Below are positions 55,253 through 64,000 of a stretch of 64,000 nt of DNA, piece by piece. The notes under the pieces are model-generated. The model was given only the letters and a program-made list of their open reading frames with translations. It ran no database searches and had not been told where the DNA came from. A program made the translations under genes and the position numbers. How positions within the stretch are numbered: the stretch's first letter is position 1; every line of letters starts with the position of its first letter. Source of the stretch: Gammaproteobacteria bacterium. GTDB taxonomy: Bacteria; Pseudomonadota; Gammaproteobacteria; Chromatiales; Chromatiaceae. Where the stretch lies: contig RZZN01000007.1 in NCBI GenBank assembly GCA_009929855.1, positions 1 to 64,000 on the forward strand. Reading direction: 5' to 3'.

Positions 55253-57054
55253 GCATCGTTGAGCTGAATCGCTTGACCATCGCCGGTCTGGCCACCGACA
55301 AGGACGCGGTGCTCATGGCGCTGCAAGACCTCGGCTGTCTGCATCTGATCCCGTTGCGCGCAGCGGCGCGCGAGCCTGAGAAAGAGCCGACTGGGCATGC
55401 CGTCGAGGCCATGCAGGCGTTGCGTTATCTGCAGGACATCCGTGACAAGCGCCGACAGATCCACGACCCGGCCGGCTTCGACCTCGCGGCGACCATCCAG
55501 GCGGTCTTGGAGAACCAACGCCGCCGCCGCGAGGTCACCGACCGGCGTGATGCCTTGGCCGAGCGCATCGCCGAGCTCACGCCATGGGGCGATTTCAGCT
55601 TCCCGCCCCTGGCCGAGCTCGGCGGGCGCAAATTCTGGTTCTATATCGTTCCCGAGCGTCAGATGGCGCAGCTCGCCAGGCTCGAGCTGCCTTGGCAGGT
55701 GGTGCATCGCGATCAGCGCCGCTCCTGGGTGGTGGTGATCCATCCCGAGGAGCCGCCGCGCGAGGCACTCCCGGTGCCGCGGACCCAGGCCGGCGCGCTC
55801 AGTCTCTCTGAGGTGCGGCGCCGTCTCGAGGCCGCCGAGCTGGAGCTCGATGAGATCCAAGCCGAGCATCATGCGCTCACCCGCTGGATCTATCTGATCT
55901 CCAGTCACCTCGCGACCGCCGAGGATCAGGCACAGCTGCGCCATGCCAGCGCGCAGACTCGTGACGAAGCGCATCTGTTCCTGGTCCAGGGGTGGGCCCC
56001 CACCGCCGCCCTCGAGTCGGTGCGTGCGCTGACCACGTCGTCCGGACTGGCCCTGCTGGTCGAGGAGCCGGGAGCGCAGGACGCCCCTCCGACCTTGCTC
56101 GACAATCCCGCGCCGATCGCTGCCGGGCAGGATCTGGTTGCCTTCTATCAGATGCCGGCCTACGACACCTGGGATCCGTCGCGGGTGCTGTTCTTCTCCT
56201 TCGCGGCATTCTTCGCGATGATCCTCTCCGATGCCGGCTATGCGCTGTTGCTCGGACTGGCCCTGCTCCTCTATTGGGCGCGGCTCGGGCGCAGCGATCT
56301 CGGCGCGCGTCTGCGCATCCTCGCGGCGGTGCTGGTCGGATCATCCGTGCTCTGGGGGGTCCTGGTCGGGAGCTATTTCGGCTTCGCGCCCGCCCCCGAT
56401 GGTCTCCTTGGACACCTCCATCGACTGGACATCAACGACTTCACGAGCATGATGCAAATCTCGGTCGGGATCGGTGTCGTCCATCTGGTCCTGGCCAATC
56501 TGGAGATGGCCAGCGCGCGTCGCGGACGTGCCGCGGGACGGGTGGCGATGGCCTGGATCCTGGCCATGCTCGGCGCCTTCGCGCTCTGGATCATGGATCC
56601 GGCCCAGGTCCCAACGGAGGCCATCCTCGCGGCCCAAGTCATGCTCGGTGGCGCCCTGGCGGCGATCCTGTTGATCGGGAGCGATCGGCCCATCGATGGG
56701 CTCAAGTCAGTGCTGCTGCGTCTGTTCGACGGTTTGAGCAACCTGGTGCGGGTGACCCAGGTCTTCGGTGACGTCCTCTCCTATCTGAGACTCTTCGCAC
56801 TCGGCCTGGCCTCGGCCTCGATGGCCATGACCTTCAACGGGCTCGCGCGCGCGGTCGCCGACGAGCTGCCCGGCATCGGACTGCTGCTCGCCATCCTCAT
56901 CCTCCTGGCCGGACATGGACTCAACCTGCTGCTCGCCCTCATGAGTGGCGTGGTCCATGGGCTCAGGCTCAACTTCATCGAGTTCTACAACTGGGCCCTG
57001 GCCGGCGAGGGCTATCCCTTCAAACCCTTCAAACGGACGGAGTTGCGTGAATGA
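55249..57054 (+). CDS. atpI: A/V-type ATP synthase subunit I (a-subunit)
   Basis: This 601-residue protein has a soluble N-terminal half (stator arm, about 1-300) and a C-terminal half with seven to eight membrane segments that holds the ion channel. It carries RLGRSDLGARLRILA, LRLFDGLSNLVRVTQVFGDVLSYLRLFALGLASASMA and GLRLNFIEFYNWALAGEGYPFKPF, all typical. It starts inside the subunit D stop, and its stop overlaps subunit K. Confidence 0.94.
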   Translation: MSIVELNRLTIAGLATDKDAVLMALQDLGCLHLIPLRAAAREPEKEPTGHAVEAMQALRYLQDIRDKRRQIHDPAGFDLAATIQAVLENQRRRREVTDRRDALAERIAELTPWGDFSFPPLAELGGRKFWFYIVPERQMAQLARLELPWQVVHRDQRRSWVVVIHPEEPPREALPVPRTQAGALSLSEVRRRLEAAELELDEIQAEHHALTRWIYLISSHLATAEDQAQLRHASAQTRDEAHLFLVQGWAPTAALESVRALTTSSGLALLVEEPGAQDAPPTLLDNPAPIAAGQDLVAFYQMPAYDTWDPSRVLFFSFAAFFAMILSDAGYALLLGLALLLYWARLGRSDLGARLRILAAVLVGSSVLWGVLVGSYFGFAPAPDGLLGHLHRLDINDFTSMMQISVGIGVVHLVLANLEMASARRGRAAGRVAMAWILAMLGAFALWIMDPAQVPTEAILAAQVMLGGALAAILLIGSDRPIDGLKSVLLRLFDGLSNLVRVTQVFGDVLSYLRLFALGLASASMAMTFNGLARAVADELPGIGLLLAILILLAGHGLNLLLALMSGVVHGLRLNFIEFYNWALAGEGYPFKPFKRTELRE

Positions 57055-57497
57055 ACGAATTCGTGGTTGCGCTCGGCTGGGCCGGACTCTTCGCGCCCAT
57101 GGCACTCGGGGCGATCGGCAGCGTCATCGGCTGCGCGGTCGCTGGACAAGCAGCCATCGGGGCCATGGTGGATACCGACTCCGGCTATGGGCGTTACATC
57201 GGCGTCTCGGTCATGCCCTCCTCGCAGGTCATCTATGGCATCGTCATCATGTTCAGTCTGCAGCGCGAGGTGACCCCCGAGAGCGCGCCGGCACTCTTCG
57301 GCATCGGGCTACTGTCCGGTCTGGCGCTGCTCGTCTCGGCCATGCGACAGGGTCAGGCCTGCGCCTCGGCGATCCATGCGAGCAAGACCAAACCCGAGAT
57401 CTTCGGGCTCTCGTTGGCGCCGGCCGCGATCGTCGAGGGTTTCGCCGTCTTCGCCTTCGTCTTCGCGCTGGTGCTGGCGGGAGGGATCCCGGGATGA
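57051..57497 (+). CDS. atpK: A/V-type ATP synthase proteolipid subunit K (c-ring)
   Basis: This 148-residue protein has four membrane helices from a duplicated hairpin. The ion-binding Glu129 is in TM4 (LAPAAIVEGFAVFAF), with TM2 reading VMPSSQVIYG (Ser58, Gln59) and TM3 reading MRQGQ (Gln100). These positions parallel the Na+ ligands Thr64, Gln65, Gln110 and Glu139 of Enterococcus hirae NtpK. Only one of the two hairpins has a carboxylate. This suggests a Na+-coupled ring. Confidence 0.93.
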   Translation: MNEFVVALGWAGLFAPMALGAIGSVIGCAVAGQAAIGAMVDTDSGYGRYIGVSVMPSSQVIYGIVIMFSLQREVTPESAPALFGIGLLSGLALLVSAMRQGQACASAIHASKTKPEIFGLSLAPAAIVEGFAVFAFVFALVLAGGIPG

Positions 57498-58216
57498 GCG
57501 CCGCCAGCAGCACACCCGAGCGTGGCGCCAACGGGCCCGCGCCCCTGGTCTCGTCAGGGATCGAGACCCTGATCGAGCGACTGCGCGAGGAGGGCGTGCA
57601 GGTCGGCCGCGCCGCGGCCGAGCGGATCGAGTCCGAGGCACGCCGCGAGGCGGCGCGCATCATCCGCGAGGCCGAGTCACGCGCCAAGGTCATCCGCGAG
57701 ACCGCCCGCCAGGAGGCCGAGGCGCTCAAGAAGGGCGGCGAGGAGGCCTTGCGGATCGCCATGCGCGATACCCTGCTGCGTCTCAAGGCTGAGCTCTCCG
57801 ACCGCTTCAGCGCTGAGGTCAGACGGCTGATCGCGGCCAAGATGGAGCAGGAGGCGTTCCTGGAACGCCTGATCCTCGAGGTCGCGGCCAAGGCACGTGA
57901 CGCGGCCGGGGTCGACTCGGGCCAGGCGGTCGAGGTCGCGCTCCCACGCGCGCTGGTCAGCCCCGAAGAGCTGCGCCGCAACCCGCTGGAGCTGCGCGAG
58001 GGCTCACTGTCGCACTTCGTGCTCTCGCTGGCCGGGAACATCCTCGCCGAGGGCGTCACCTTCGGGGTCGCCGCCGAGCCTGGCGGGCGTGGGATCCAGC
58101 TCTCACTGCACGGTCAGGATGTGCGGATCGATCTGACCGACGAGACAGTCGCGTCGACGCTGCTCGCGCATCTGCAGCCACGTTTTCGCGCCATCCTCGA
58201 AGGCATGGTGAAATAA
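57494..58216 (+). CDS. atpE: A/V-type ATP synthase subunit E (peripheral stalk)
   Basis: This 240-residue protein has a long N-terminal alpha-helical coiled coil rich in Glu, Arg and Ala (SEARREAARIIREAESRA) and a globular C-terminus, as in stalk subunit E. ATG 57494 overlaps the stop of subunit K by four bases; a much longer frame from 56945 is the antisense-like shadow within I and K. No separate G/H stalk partner is seen, so E may act without it. Confidence 0.87.
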   Translation: MSAASSTPERGANGPAPLVSSGIETLIERLREEGVQVGRAAAERIESEARREAARIIREAESRAKVIRETARQEAEALKKGGEEALRIAMRDTLLRLKAELSDRFSAEVRRLIAAKMEQEAFLERLILEVAAKARDAAGVDSGQAVEVALPRALVSPEELRRNPLELREGSLSHFVLSLAGNILAEGVTFGVAAEPGGRGIQLSLHGQDVRIDLTDETVASTLLAHLQPRFRAILEGMVK

Positions 58217-58225
58217 CCGAGCGCA

Positions 58226-58942
58226 ATGACCTTGGCCCACCCCGATCGCCACGCGATGCTGTTGAGTGCACTGCCGTATCACGGCCCGCTCTTCGGCGCG
58301 ACTCAAACCCCCTTGTCGCGGATCCGTTTGAATCAGCGGCTCAGCCTGCTCGAGCCGGATGAGGCGCGTGACCTGAGCGAGGCACGGCGTCTTCTGGAAT
58401 GGGCACAACAGGAGCCGGGCGGCACCGATGCGCAGATCGTGCGACAGGCACGCCGCATCCTTGCGGGCATCGAGCATCCATTCATCCAGGATCTGGTGAC
58501 CTGGCGTCTGGAGCTACGGACCCTGGTCGCGGCACTGCGCCACCGCCATCGCGGCGAGTCCACGCCGCGCGATCGTCACTGGGGTCACGGGCGCTGGGTC
58601 GGACATCTCATGCGCCATTGGAACGAGCCAAGCTTCGCACTCGAGCGCGCCTTTCCCTGGCTGCCGCAGGCTGAGCGTCATCTGCGCGATGGTGCCGCCG
58701 GCGAGCTGGAGCGCCTGCTGCTCGGGGTGGTCTGGGAGCGTCTGGAGCGCCTGAGTGACGGCCATTACCTGGACTTCGAGGCGGTCGTGATCTATGTCCT
58801 GCGCTGGGATCTGATCGCGCGCTGGACCACCTATGAGGGACGCGCCGCGCTCGCGCGATTCGACACACTGGTCGAGCAGGCGCTGACTGGGTACGAGGGG
58901 ATTCAGATGCACCCCAACAGCGACCAGTCCGGACCTGCTTGA
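58226..58942 (+). CDS. DUF2764 / V-ATPase subunit C-like protein
   Basis: This 238-residue helical protein sits where bacterial V-ATPase operons carry the DUF2764 gene, between E and A. The opening YHGPLF-type HAMLLSALPYHGPLFG and the later DLVTWRLELRTLVAALRHRH and LERLSDGHYLDFEAVVIYVLRWDLIARWTTY fit that family, which takes the role of subunit C linking rotor to membrane. It starts 10 bases after subunit E. Confidence 0.83.
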   Translation: MTLAHPDRHAMLLSALPYHGPLFGATQTPLSRIRLNQRLSLLEPDEARDLSEARRLLEWAQQEPGGTDAQIVRQARRILAGIEHPFIQDLVTWRLELRTLVAALRHRHRGESTPRDRHWGHGRWVGHLMRHWNEPSFALERAFPWLPQAERHLRDGAAGELERLLLGVVWERLERLSDGHYLDFEAVVIYVLRWDLIARWTTYEGRAALARFDTLVEQALTGYEGIQMHPNSDQSGPA

Positions 58943-59072
58943 TCCGCGCGACCCGCCCGCGGCGGCGATGGCTCGAGCGACGCCATCGTGAACACAGGTC
59001 GACCCCAGCCTTGAAGCCAACGGCGGGAGGTTGGCGGCCAGAGCTTTCAGACGATCACAGGATCACCTCAAG

Positions 59073-60917
59073 ATGACCGATCATGTTTCCACGAGCGCGG
59101 TTGATACCGCCCCCCCCGACTCGCCGGCCCGCGTGATCTCGGTCCAGGAGAGTCTGGCGACCATCGAGGCCGGTTGGGAGGCTGGCTTGCGTCGCCCCCT
59201 GAAGAAGAACGAGGTGGTCCTCATCCTGCCGACTCGCCTGGCCGCGGATGGACGCCAGGAGCACCTGAAGGCCGAGGTGCTGCGGGTGCGTGGCGATCTC
59301 GCCGACGTCCAGGTCTTCGAGGACACACGCGGGATCGCGATCGGCGACCCGGTCGAACAGACCAACGAGATGCTCTCGGTCGTCTTGGGTCCCGGACTGC
59401 TCGGTCAGGTCTACGACGGGCTGCAAAGCCCGCTCGACAAGGTCGCGCTCGCGCACGGGGTCTTCCTGCCGCGCGGGGTCGACCTGGATCCGCTCGATCG
59501 TGAGCGTCGCTGGTCATTCGTGCCGGCGATTCAGCAGGGCGCGCGCTTGCGCGCCGGCGGACTGCTCGGCACGGTCGCCGAGGGCCGGTTCACCCACAAG
59601 GTCATGGTCCCCTTCGACCAGCCGGGCGAGGTCGAGCTGACCTGGATCCAGGAAGGCAGCGTGACGCTCGACACCCCGATCGCGCGCATCCGTGACCAGC
59701 AGGGGCGGGAGCGCTCGCTCGACCTACGCCAGCGCTGGCCGGTGCGCCGTCCGCTCACCGAGCACATGCTGCGCGAGCGCACCACCGAGCGGCTCTACCC
59801 GAACGAGCCGATGATGACCACCATGCGCATCATCGACACCTTCTTCCCGGTCGCGCGCGGCGGCACCGCCTGTATCCCTGGCCCCTTCGGGGCAGGCAAG
59901 ACGATCCTGCAACACTCCTTGGCCAAGCATGCCGATGTCGACATCGTAGTGGTGGTGGCCTGCGGAGAGCGCGCCGGTGAGGTGGTGGAGACCATCCAGG
60001 AGTTTCCACGCATCACCGACCCGCATACCGGCGGCTCGCTGATGGATCGCACCATCATCATCTGCAACACCTCGTCGATGCCTGTGGCGGCACGCGAGGC
60101 GTCCATCTATACCGGCATCACCATCGGCGAGTATTACCGTCAGATGGGCTATCAGGTGCTGCTCCTGGCCGATTCCACCTCGCGCTGGGCACAGGCCATG
60201 CGCGAGACCTCCGGCAGGTTGGAGGAAATCCCGGGCGAGGAGGCCTTCCCGGCCTATCTGGAATCGGCGATCCGTGGTGTCTACGAGCGCGCCGGCCTGA
60301 TCCGCACCGGTGATGGCTCCACCGGAAGCCTGACCATGATCGGCACGGTTTCACCCGCCGGCGGCAATTTCGAGGAGCCAGTGACTCAAGGCACTCTCAG
60401 CACGGTCAAGAGTTTCCTGGGACTCTCCTACGATCGCGCCTATCGGCGTTTCTACCCGGCGATCGATCCACTCATCTCATGGTCGCGCTATCTGGAGCAG
60501 CTCGAGGACTGGTACGCCCGCAATCTCGACCCGACCTGGACCGAGCGGGTCAAGGCCTTGCAGGCGCTCCTGGTGCGTGGTGATGCCGTGCAGCAGATGA
60601 TGCAGGTCACTGGCGAGGAAGGCATCACCACCGAGGATTATGTGGTTTACCAAAAGGCACTCTTCCTCGATATGGTCTTCCTGCAACAGGACGCCTTCGA
60701 CACGGTCGACGCCTCGGTCCCGATCGAGCGGCAACGACTCTTGCTCGAGCAGGTGTGGACGATCGTGGAGCAGCGCGACACCTACCCGGACAAGACCCTG
60801 GTGCGCCAGCACTTCAACAAGCTCACTGGGCTGTTCAAGAACTTTCATTATGCCGCCCCGGACTCGCCTGATTATCATCGGCTGCTCGCCGAGATCGAGG
60901 CAATCGGCGCACACTGA
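59073..60917 (+). CDS. atpA: A/V-type ATP synthase catalytic subunit A
   Basis: This 614-residue catalytic subunit has Walker A GPFGAGKTIL (P-loop), VVVACGERAGEVVE, Walker B LLLADSTSRWAQAMRE and the non-homologous region before the nucleotide domain. The C-terminal YVVYQKALFLDMVFLQQDAFD part is typical. ATG 59073 was chosen over TTG 59031. It is the last gene of the operon, with a 130-base gap after the DUF2764 gene, an unusual end position since A is usually placed before B. Confidence 0.96.
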   Translation: MTDHVSTSAVDTAPPDSPARVISVQESLATIEAGWEAGLRRPLKKNEVVLILPTRLAADGRQEHLKAEVLRVRGDLADVQVFEDTRGIAIGDPVEQTNEMLSVVLGPGLLGQVYDGLQSPLDKVALAHGVFLPRGVDLDPLDRERRWSFVPAIQQGARLRAGGLLGTVAEGRFTHKVMVPFDQPGEVELTWIQEGSVTLDTPIARIRDQQGRERSLDLRQRWPVRRPLTEHMLRERTTERLYPNEPMMTTMRIIDTFFPVARGGTACIPGPFGAGKTILQHSLAKHADVDIVVVVACGERAGEVVETIQEFPRITDPHTGGSLMDRTIIICNTSSMPVAAREASIYTGITIGEYYRQMGYQVLLLADSTSRWAQAMRETSGRLEEIPGEEAFPAYLESAIRGVYERAGLIRTGDGSTGSLTMIGTVSPAGGNFEEPVTQGTLSTVKSFLGLSYDRAYRRFYPAIDPLISWSRYLEQLEDWYARNLDPTWTERVKALQALLVRGDAVQQMMQVTGEEGITTEDYVVYQKALFLDMVFLQQDAFDTVDASVPIERQRLLLEQVWTIVEQRDTYPDKTLVRQHFNKLTGLFKNFHYAAPDSPDYHRLLAEIEAIGAH

Positions 60918-60923
60918 GAGCGC

Positions 60924-60981
60924 TCGGGGCGGCTGACCCCAACGGCTCGGCGCCGACGCGAGCCGAGCGCCGTCGCCCCGA
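60924..60981 (+). terminator. Nested stem-loop after the ATPase operon
   Basis: TCGGGGCG (60924-60931) pairs with CGCCCCGA (60974-60981) around an inner stem, GGCTCG and CGAGCC. It begins seven bases after the atpA stop. No U-tract is seen, so termination may need Rho. From 60982 to 61229 nothing but a short CCGATCTGG tandem (near 61170-61190) is seen. Confidence 0.45.
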
Positions 60982-61229
60982 ACAGAGATGAGGCCGTATC
61001 CCGCGCCTCGGCCCAGACCCCAGGGCGCGCCGAGCCGATCGTCCCCGTCCCTCATCCATGCCGCGCTTGGCCTTGTTCATCATTTGGCTGAACTGCCGAC
61101 GTTCCTTGCCGAGTCAGCGCGTCCGGCCCTGATTCTGTCAGGCCAAGATGCCTGATTCGGAATACGCTGGCCGATCTGGCCGATCTGGCCGAAGGGATGG
61201 TCGAGGCCCCGCACGCCATCGCTTCAGGT

Positions 61230-61256
61230 AAAAAAAACGGGGCCCGAAGGCCCCGT
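61230..61256 (-). terminator. Rho-independent terminator of the porin gene
   Basis: On the minus strand the stem ACGGGGCC-TTCG-GGCCCCGT is followed by eight T. It lies about 30 bases after the porin stop codon and has the UUCG-type loop of classical terminators. Confidence 0.92.
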
Positions 61257-61285
61257 CTCGCGTTCCATGCCTAGCCTGGTTGGGC

Positions 61286-62608
61286 TTAGAAGCTGTGCAT
61301 CATGCCAACCGAGAAGCCATCCCACTCGGAGCCAGCAATGCTGTCTTTCGCATCGCTGGTGACCGCGGTGTAGAGGGCATAAGCCTTGGTGCGCTTGCTC
61401 AGGTTGTGATCGAAACCGATCGCCCAAGTCTCGATGTTGTTGTTCTGCTGGTCGTACGTGTAGTCACGGAAGGCCTGACCACCGCCCAGCTCGATGAGCG
61501 AGCTACCCAGGAAGAGGTCGCTCTCGTAATCGGCCTGACCGTACATGGCCTTGACCTGGCTGTTGCCGAAGGCATAGGCGGCCTGGATCTGCCAGAGATC
61601 GACCTTCTTCGGACCACCCGGAATGTAAGCGTTGAAGTTGGAGTCGTTGAAGACTTCGAGCCTCTCGTACGGGCCACTGCCCGGCTCATGGTCGCGAGCC
61701 TCATACACACCAGTCAGGCTGAAGCCGTTCCAATCCAGCAGGCCGAGGCCAACGCGCCACGCGGTCGCGTCGTCGGCGGCCAGGCCGCACTCGCTCAAGC
61801 TGGCGCCACCAAGATCGGTGACGTACGGGCAGTCACGCAGATTGACACTCTCGAACTCGTTGTTGAAGTGCTCCTTGCCCAGCGACTCGTAGGCCAAGGA
61901 CGCGTAGAAAGGACCGTTGCTATAGATACCGGCCAGCGAGTAGGCGCCAGCAATGCTGTCCTCGTTCAGGTTCAGACCGTTGTTCAGAGCGGTCGAGCCA
62001 CCCGAGGGAACGATCGCGCCAGCGAACTGGAAGCCGCTGAAGCTCGGGCTGATGTAGGCGATGGTGTTGTCGGCGCGCAGATCGCGGAAGCCGACGGTGC
62101 CGTTGTAGTCCGCCATGGTGTCGGCGAAGAGGTCGAGCTTCCCGGTCGAGATCTTCATCGGGGTGTCATGACGACCGGCCAGGAAGGTACCCCAACCGCC
62201 GGTCAGACCGATGAAGGTGTTGCGGTAGGTGATGGAGTCGGCGTTGCTGTCCACATCGCCATTGGTGTCGTTGAGGTTGACACCGAACTCGACCTGGTAG
62301 ATGGCCTTGAGACCATTGCCGAGATCCTCGGAACCCTTGACGCCGATGCGGCTGGCACGCGCCTCACCCGGGATGTAGCCGCTGCTGGACATGCCCCAGC
62401 CCTTGAAGTCTTCACCCGGCGCGACCTTCACGAAGACCGGATTGCCGTCGCCATCCAGCTGGGTCTCGTAGACCGGCAGGATCACGTTCTCGACGTTGGC
62501 GTAATCGAGCGAGACGTTCAGCTTGCCATAGAGCACGGCTTCGGCCATCGCGGCACCTGGGGCGACCATCGCGGCGGCGACCGCCATGGTGAGTAGCTTC
62601 TTGTTCAT
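61286..62608 (-). CDS. Gram-negative general porin
   Basis: This 440-residue protein has a signal peptide (MNKKLLTMAVAAAMVAPGAAMA). Its mature start AEAVLYGKLNVSLDY, then EDLGNGLKAIYQVEFG and WGTFLAGRHDTPMK, and a terminal Phe (GMMHSF), are typical of trimeric porins of the OmpC/Omp32 class, which let small hydrophilic solutes through the outer membrane. A GGAGA ribosome site, a clear promoter and a terminator surround it. Probably highly expressed. Confidence 0.94.
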   Translation of the reverse strand: MNKKLLTMAVAAAMVAPGAAMAEAVLYGKLNVSLDYANVENVILPVYETQLDGDGNPVFVKVAPGEDFKGWGMSSSGYIPGEARASRIGVKGSEDLGNGLKAIYQVEFGVNLNDTNGDVDSNADSITYRNTFIGLTGGWGTFLAGRHDTPMKISTGKLDLFADTMADYNGTVGFRDLRADNTIAYISPSFSGFQFAGAIVPSGGSTALNNGLNLNEDSIAGAYSLAGIYSNGPFYASLAYESLGKEHFNNEFESVNLRDCPYVTDLGGASLSECGLAADDATAWRVGLGLLDWNGFSLTGVYEARDHEPGSGPYERLEVFNDSNFNAYIPGGPKKVDLWQIQAAYAFGNSQVKAMYGQADYESDLFLGSSLIELGGGQAFRDYTYDQQNNNIETWAIGFDHNLSKRTKAYALYTAVTSDAKDSIAGSEWDGFSVGMMHSF

Positions 62609-62685
62609 GCTGTTCTCCGCTGTTGTGAATTTGTCAGTGTCGGTTCGACTGCAGAAATCGATCGCAATCCTGCTTTCCGGGATGG

Positions 62686-62714
62686 ACTATAGTGCAAGGC
62701 AGGAGGATTTGCAA
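62686..62714 (-). promoter_or_regulatory. Sigma-70-type promoter of the porin gene
   Basis: On the minus strand TTGCAA (62714-62709) and TATAGT (62691-62686) are 17 bases apart. Transcription would start near 62679, about 70 bases before the ATG. Spacing and match are good. Confidence 0.7.
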
Positions 62715-62727
62715 CAGAAAAGGTAAA

Positions 62728-62758
62728 AAAAGACACATTCCCTGAATCTGTGTCTTTT
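62728..62758. terminator. Bidirectional terminator-like palindrome upstream of the porin promoter
   Basis: AAAAGACACA pairs perfectly with TGTGTCTTTT across an 11-base loop, giving T-rich 3' ends on both strands. It lies between the tRNA-Gln gene and the porin promoter and probably stops readthrough from the tRNA side. Confidence 0.6.
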
Positions 62759-63134
62759 ACGCACCAAACCCGCGATTTCCAGGCGCCGCGCGCCGCCCTG
62801 GAGCGCGCCCGTGACACCGCGTGCGACGATCGTCGATGCGCGCCTTGCCAACCCGCGCGAGCGGTGAGGGTATATGTCCCACACAGGATACCGGCGAGTG
62901 ATGGGGCGGTCCTGACACCGAGCTCGCCAGTCAGCGACAAACTGTCAGACGTCGATGTGCGTTCCAAACCACATTCAAGTCAGGAGCGACAGACGACGGA
63001 TTGAGCGCATCGATGAACCCGCTCGGCCGTCTGAGCGACGCGAATGACCGGGTGAAGGAGTCCAACGTGGAATCGAGCTTGTTGCCGATCCGCGCCTGGG
63101 CGGAGGTGGCCCAGCGAGCGCCGAGGCGGGTGAA
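62759..63134. other. Non-coding interval between terminator and tRNA-Gln
   Basis: Nothing beyond short antisense-like frames is seen in these 376 bases. No second tRNA or repeat is evident. Confidence 0.55.
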
Positions 63135-63208
63135 TGGCTGGGGGACGAGGATTCGAACCTCGGTTGACGGAGTCAGAGTCCGCTGTCCTACCGCTAGACG
63201 ATCCCCCA
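63135..63208 (-). tRNA. tRNA-Gln (anticodon CTG)
   Basis: On the minus strand the 74 bases fold as a cloverleaf: acceptor TGGGGGA with TCCCCCA, D arm with AGCGGTAGG, anticodon stem GCGGA-TCCGT around loop CTCTGAC (anticodon CTG, reads CAG), T arm CGAGG-TTCGAAT-CCTCG, discriminator G and encoded CCA. The U-A first pair is usual for tRNA-Gln. Confidence 0.96.
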
Positions 63209-63298
63209 ATTCGGAAGTGCGACCCTGTATCGATCGAGATGGCTGAAAGCTTGTCGCCCTTGCCACCCACGCTCGAGTGATACAGGATCGCCCGAGAC

Positions 63299-63688
63299 TT
63301 AGCGCTTGGAGAACTGTGGGCGCTTACGTGCTTTGTGCAAGCCGATCTTCTTACGCTCGACCTCGCGTGCATCGCGGGTCAGGAATCCGGCGCGTCGCAT
63401 CGGCGAGCGTAGATTCTCGTCGAAGCGCACGAGCGCGCGGGCGATCCCGTGACGAATCGCGCCGGCTTGACCAGTCGTGCCACCGCCACTGACCGTGACC
63501 TTCACGTCGACACGATCGATCAGACCAGCCGCCTCGAGTGGCTGACGCGCCACCATGCGAGCGGTCTCGCGGCCGAAAAACTCATCGATCGGACGGTTGT
63601 TCACCGTGATCTTGCCCGAGCCCAGGGTCAGGAAGACCCGAGCGGAGGCCGTCTTGCGTCGGCCGATAGCGTTCTGTGTCTCCGACAT
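63299..63688 (-). CDS. rpsI: 30S ribosomal protein S9
   Basis: This 129-residue protein has the S9 length and shows [51 protein letters not shown] and the basic tail [12 protein letters not shown] that reaches the P-site tRNA. It follows rplM by 13 bases in the usual rplM-rpsI order. Confidence 0.98.
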   Translation of the reverse strand: MSETQNAIGRRKTASARVFLTLGSGKITVNNRPIDEFFGRETARMVARQPLEAAGLIDRVDVKVTVSGGGTTGQAGAIRHGIARALVRFDENLRSPMRRAGFLTRDAREVERKKIGLHKARKRPQFSKR

Positions 63689-63701
63689 GCGTCTCTATTT
63701 C

Positions 63702-64000
63702 CTAAACGTTGAGCTCGAGGACTTGAGGCTGCTGTGCCTGGTGACCATGGGTCGGCCCGGCATAGACACGCAGCTTGCGATACATGGCACGCCCGAGCGG
63801 ACCACGCGGCAGCATACCCTTGACCGCAAGCTCGAGCACTTGCTCAGGCTTGGAGGCGAGGAGCTTGCCCAGGCTCGTCGACTTGAGGTTGCCGACATAG
63901 CCTGTGTGACGATAGTACATCTTGTCTTGCAGCTTGTTGCCCGTGACACGGATCTTCTCGGCATTGATCACCACGAGATAATCGCCGGTGTCGACGTGCG
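63702..64000 (-). CDS. rplM: 50S ribosomal protein L13, C-terminal part (runs off the window edge)
   Basis: About 98 codons are present. The sequence [56 protein letters not shown] and [10 protein letters not shown] is the L13 C-terminal two thirds; the full protein is about 142 residues. The start codon lies beyond base 64000. Confidence 0.97.
   Translation of the reverse strand, partial: HVDTGDYLVVINAEKIRVTGNKLQDKMYYRHTGYVGNLKSTSLGKLLASKPEQVLELAVKGMLPRGPLGRAMYRKLRVYAGPTHGHQAQQPQVLELNV

Noticed and set aside
61167..61192. Short CTGGCCGAT-type tandem
   Set aside because: Only two and a half copies of 9 bases; too short to mean much.

Overview
The window is a GC-rich, densely coded gammaproteobacterial chromosome segment. 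Gram-negative hallmarks are plentiful: porin, PldA, TamB, RND efflux pump, Znu system and DsbC. The tandem-BMC carboxysome protein CsoS1D, a bacterial A/V-type ATPase, a Tll0287-like heme protein and the gene set as a whole fit a sulfur-oxidising lineage such as Chromatiaceae (purple sulfur bacteria). That placement is an inference: no photosynthesis or sulfur-oxidation gene lies in the window. I see no CRISPR array, insertion sequence, prophage or rRNA.

Layout. 1-1049: groESL behind a CIRCE operator. 1287-3738: tcdA and trkH. 3765-8417: a zinc-limitation block, with a His-rich outer-membrane protein-znuA-znuC-znuB operon divergent from a zinc-independent dksA paralogue; both sides carry the same ATGTTATAT motif, a candidate Zur half-site. 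8516-12434: a 2OG-oxygenase-like gene, creA, an FAD oxidoreductase, an unknown protein, a heme protein and a yebG homologue with a palindrome-containing promoter. 12782-18481: rtcB-archease, PP2C phosphatase, dsbC, yajQ, xerD and ogt. 18482-19327: non-coding, with a perfect DnaA box. 19328-23447: two alpha/beta hydrolases, a glycine-zipper lipoprotein, a Rap1a/Tai-like protein and a DUF3611-like protein. 23619-31939: tamB, an AI-2E exporter family protein, a CDF transporter, a CoA-disulfide-reductase-like flavoprotein and an SLC13 permease. 32165-36401: RND pump and adaptor.

37204-38388 holds a csoS1D homologue with a NUDIX hydrolase, away from any other carboxysome gene. 38551-45157 holds a 7TMR-DISM hybrid kinase, an outer-membrane protein, an AhpD-like protein and a divergent two-component pair. 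45341-49290 encodes two secreted proteins that I cannot assign, followed by a strong hairpin and three 25-bp tandem repeats. Next come a stand-alone divergent hisF, pldA coupled to an unreported 57-codon gene, and an AraC-type response regulator. 53259-60917 is a seven-gene A/V-ATPase operon in the unusual order B-D-I-K-E-DUF2764-A; its K subunit has the Na+-ligand residues. The window ends with a porin with clear promoter and terminator, tRNA-Gln(CTG), rpsI and partial rplM.

The best candidates for something little described are the secreted pair (45341-49290), the zinc block with its His-rich outer-membrane protein, the orphan csoS1D-NUDIX pair, the permuted ATPase and the coupled small gene before pldA.
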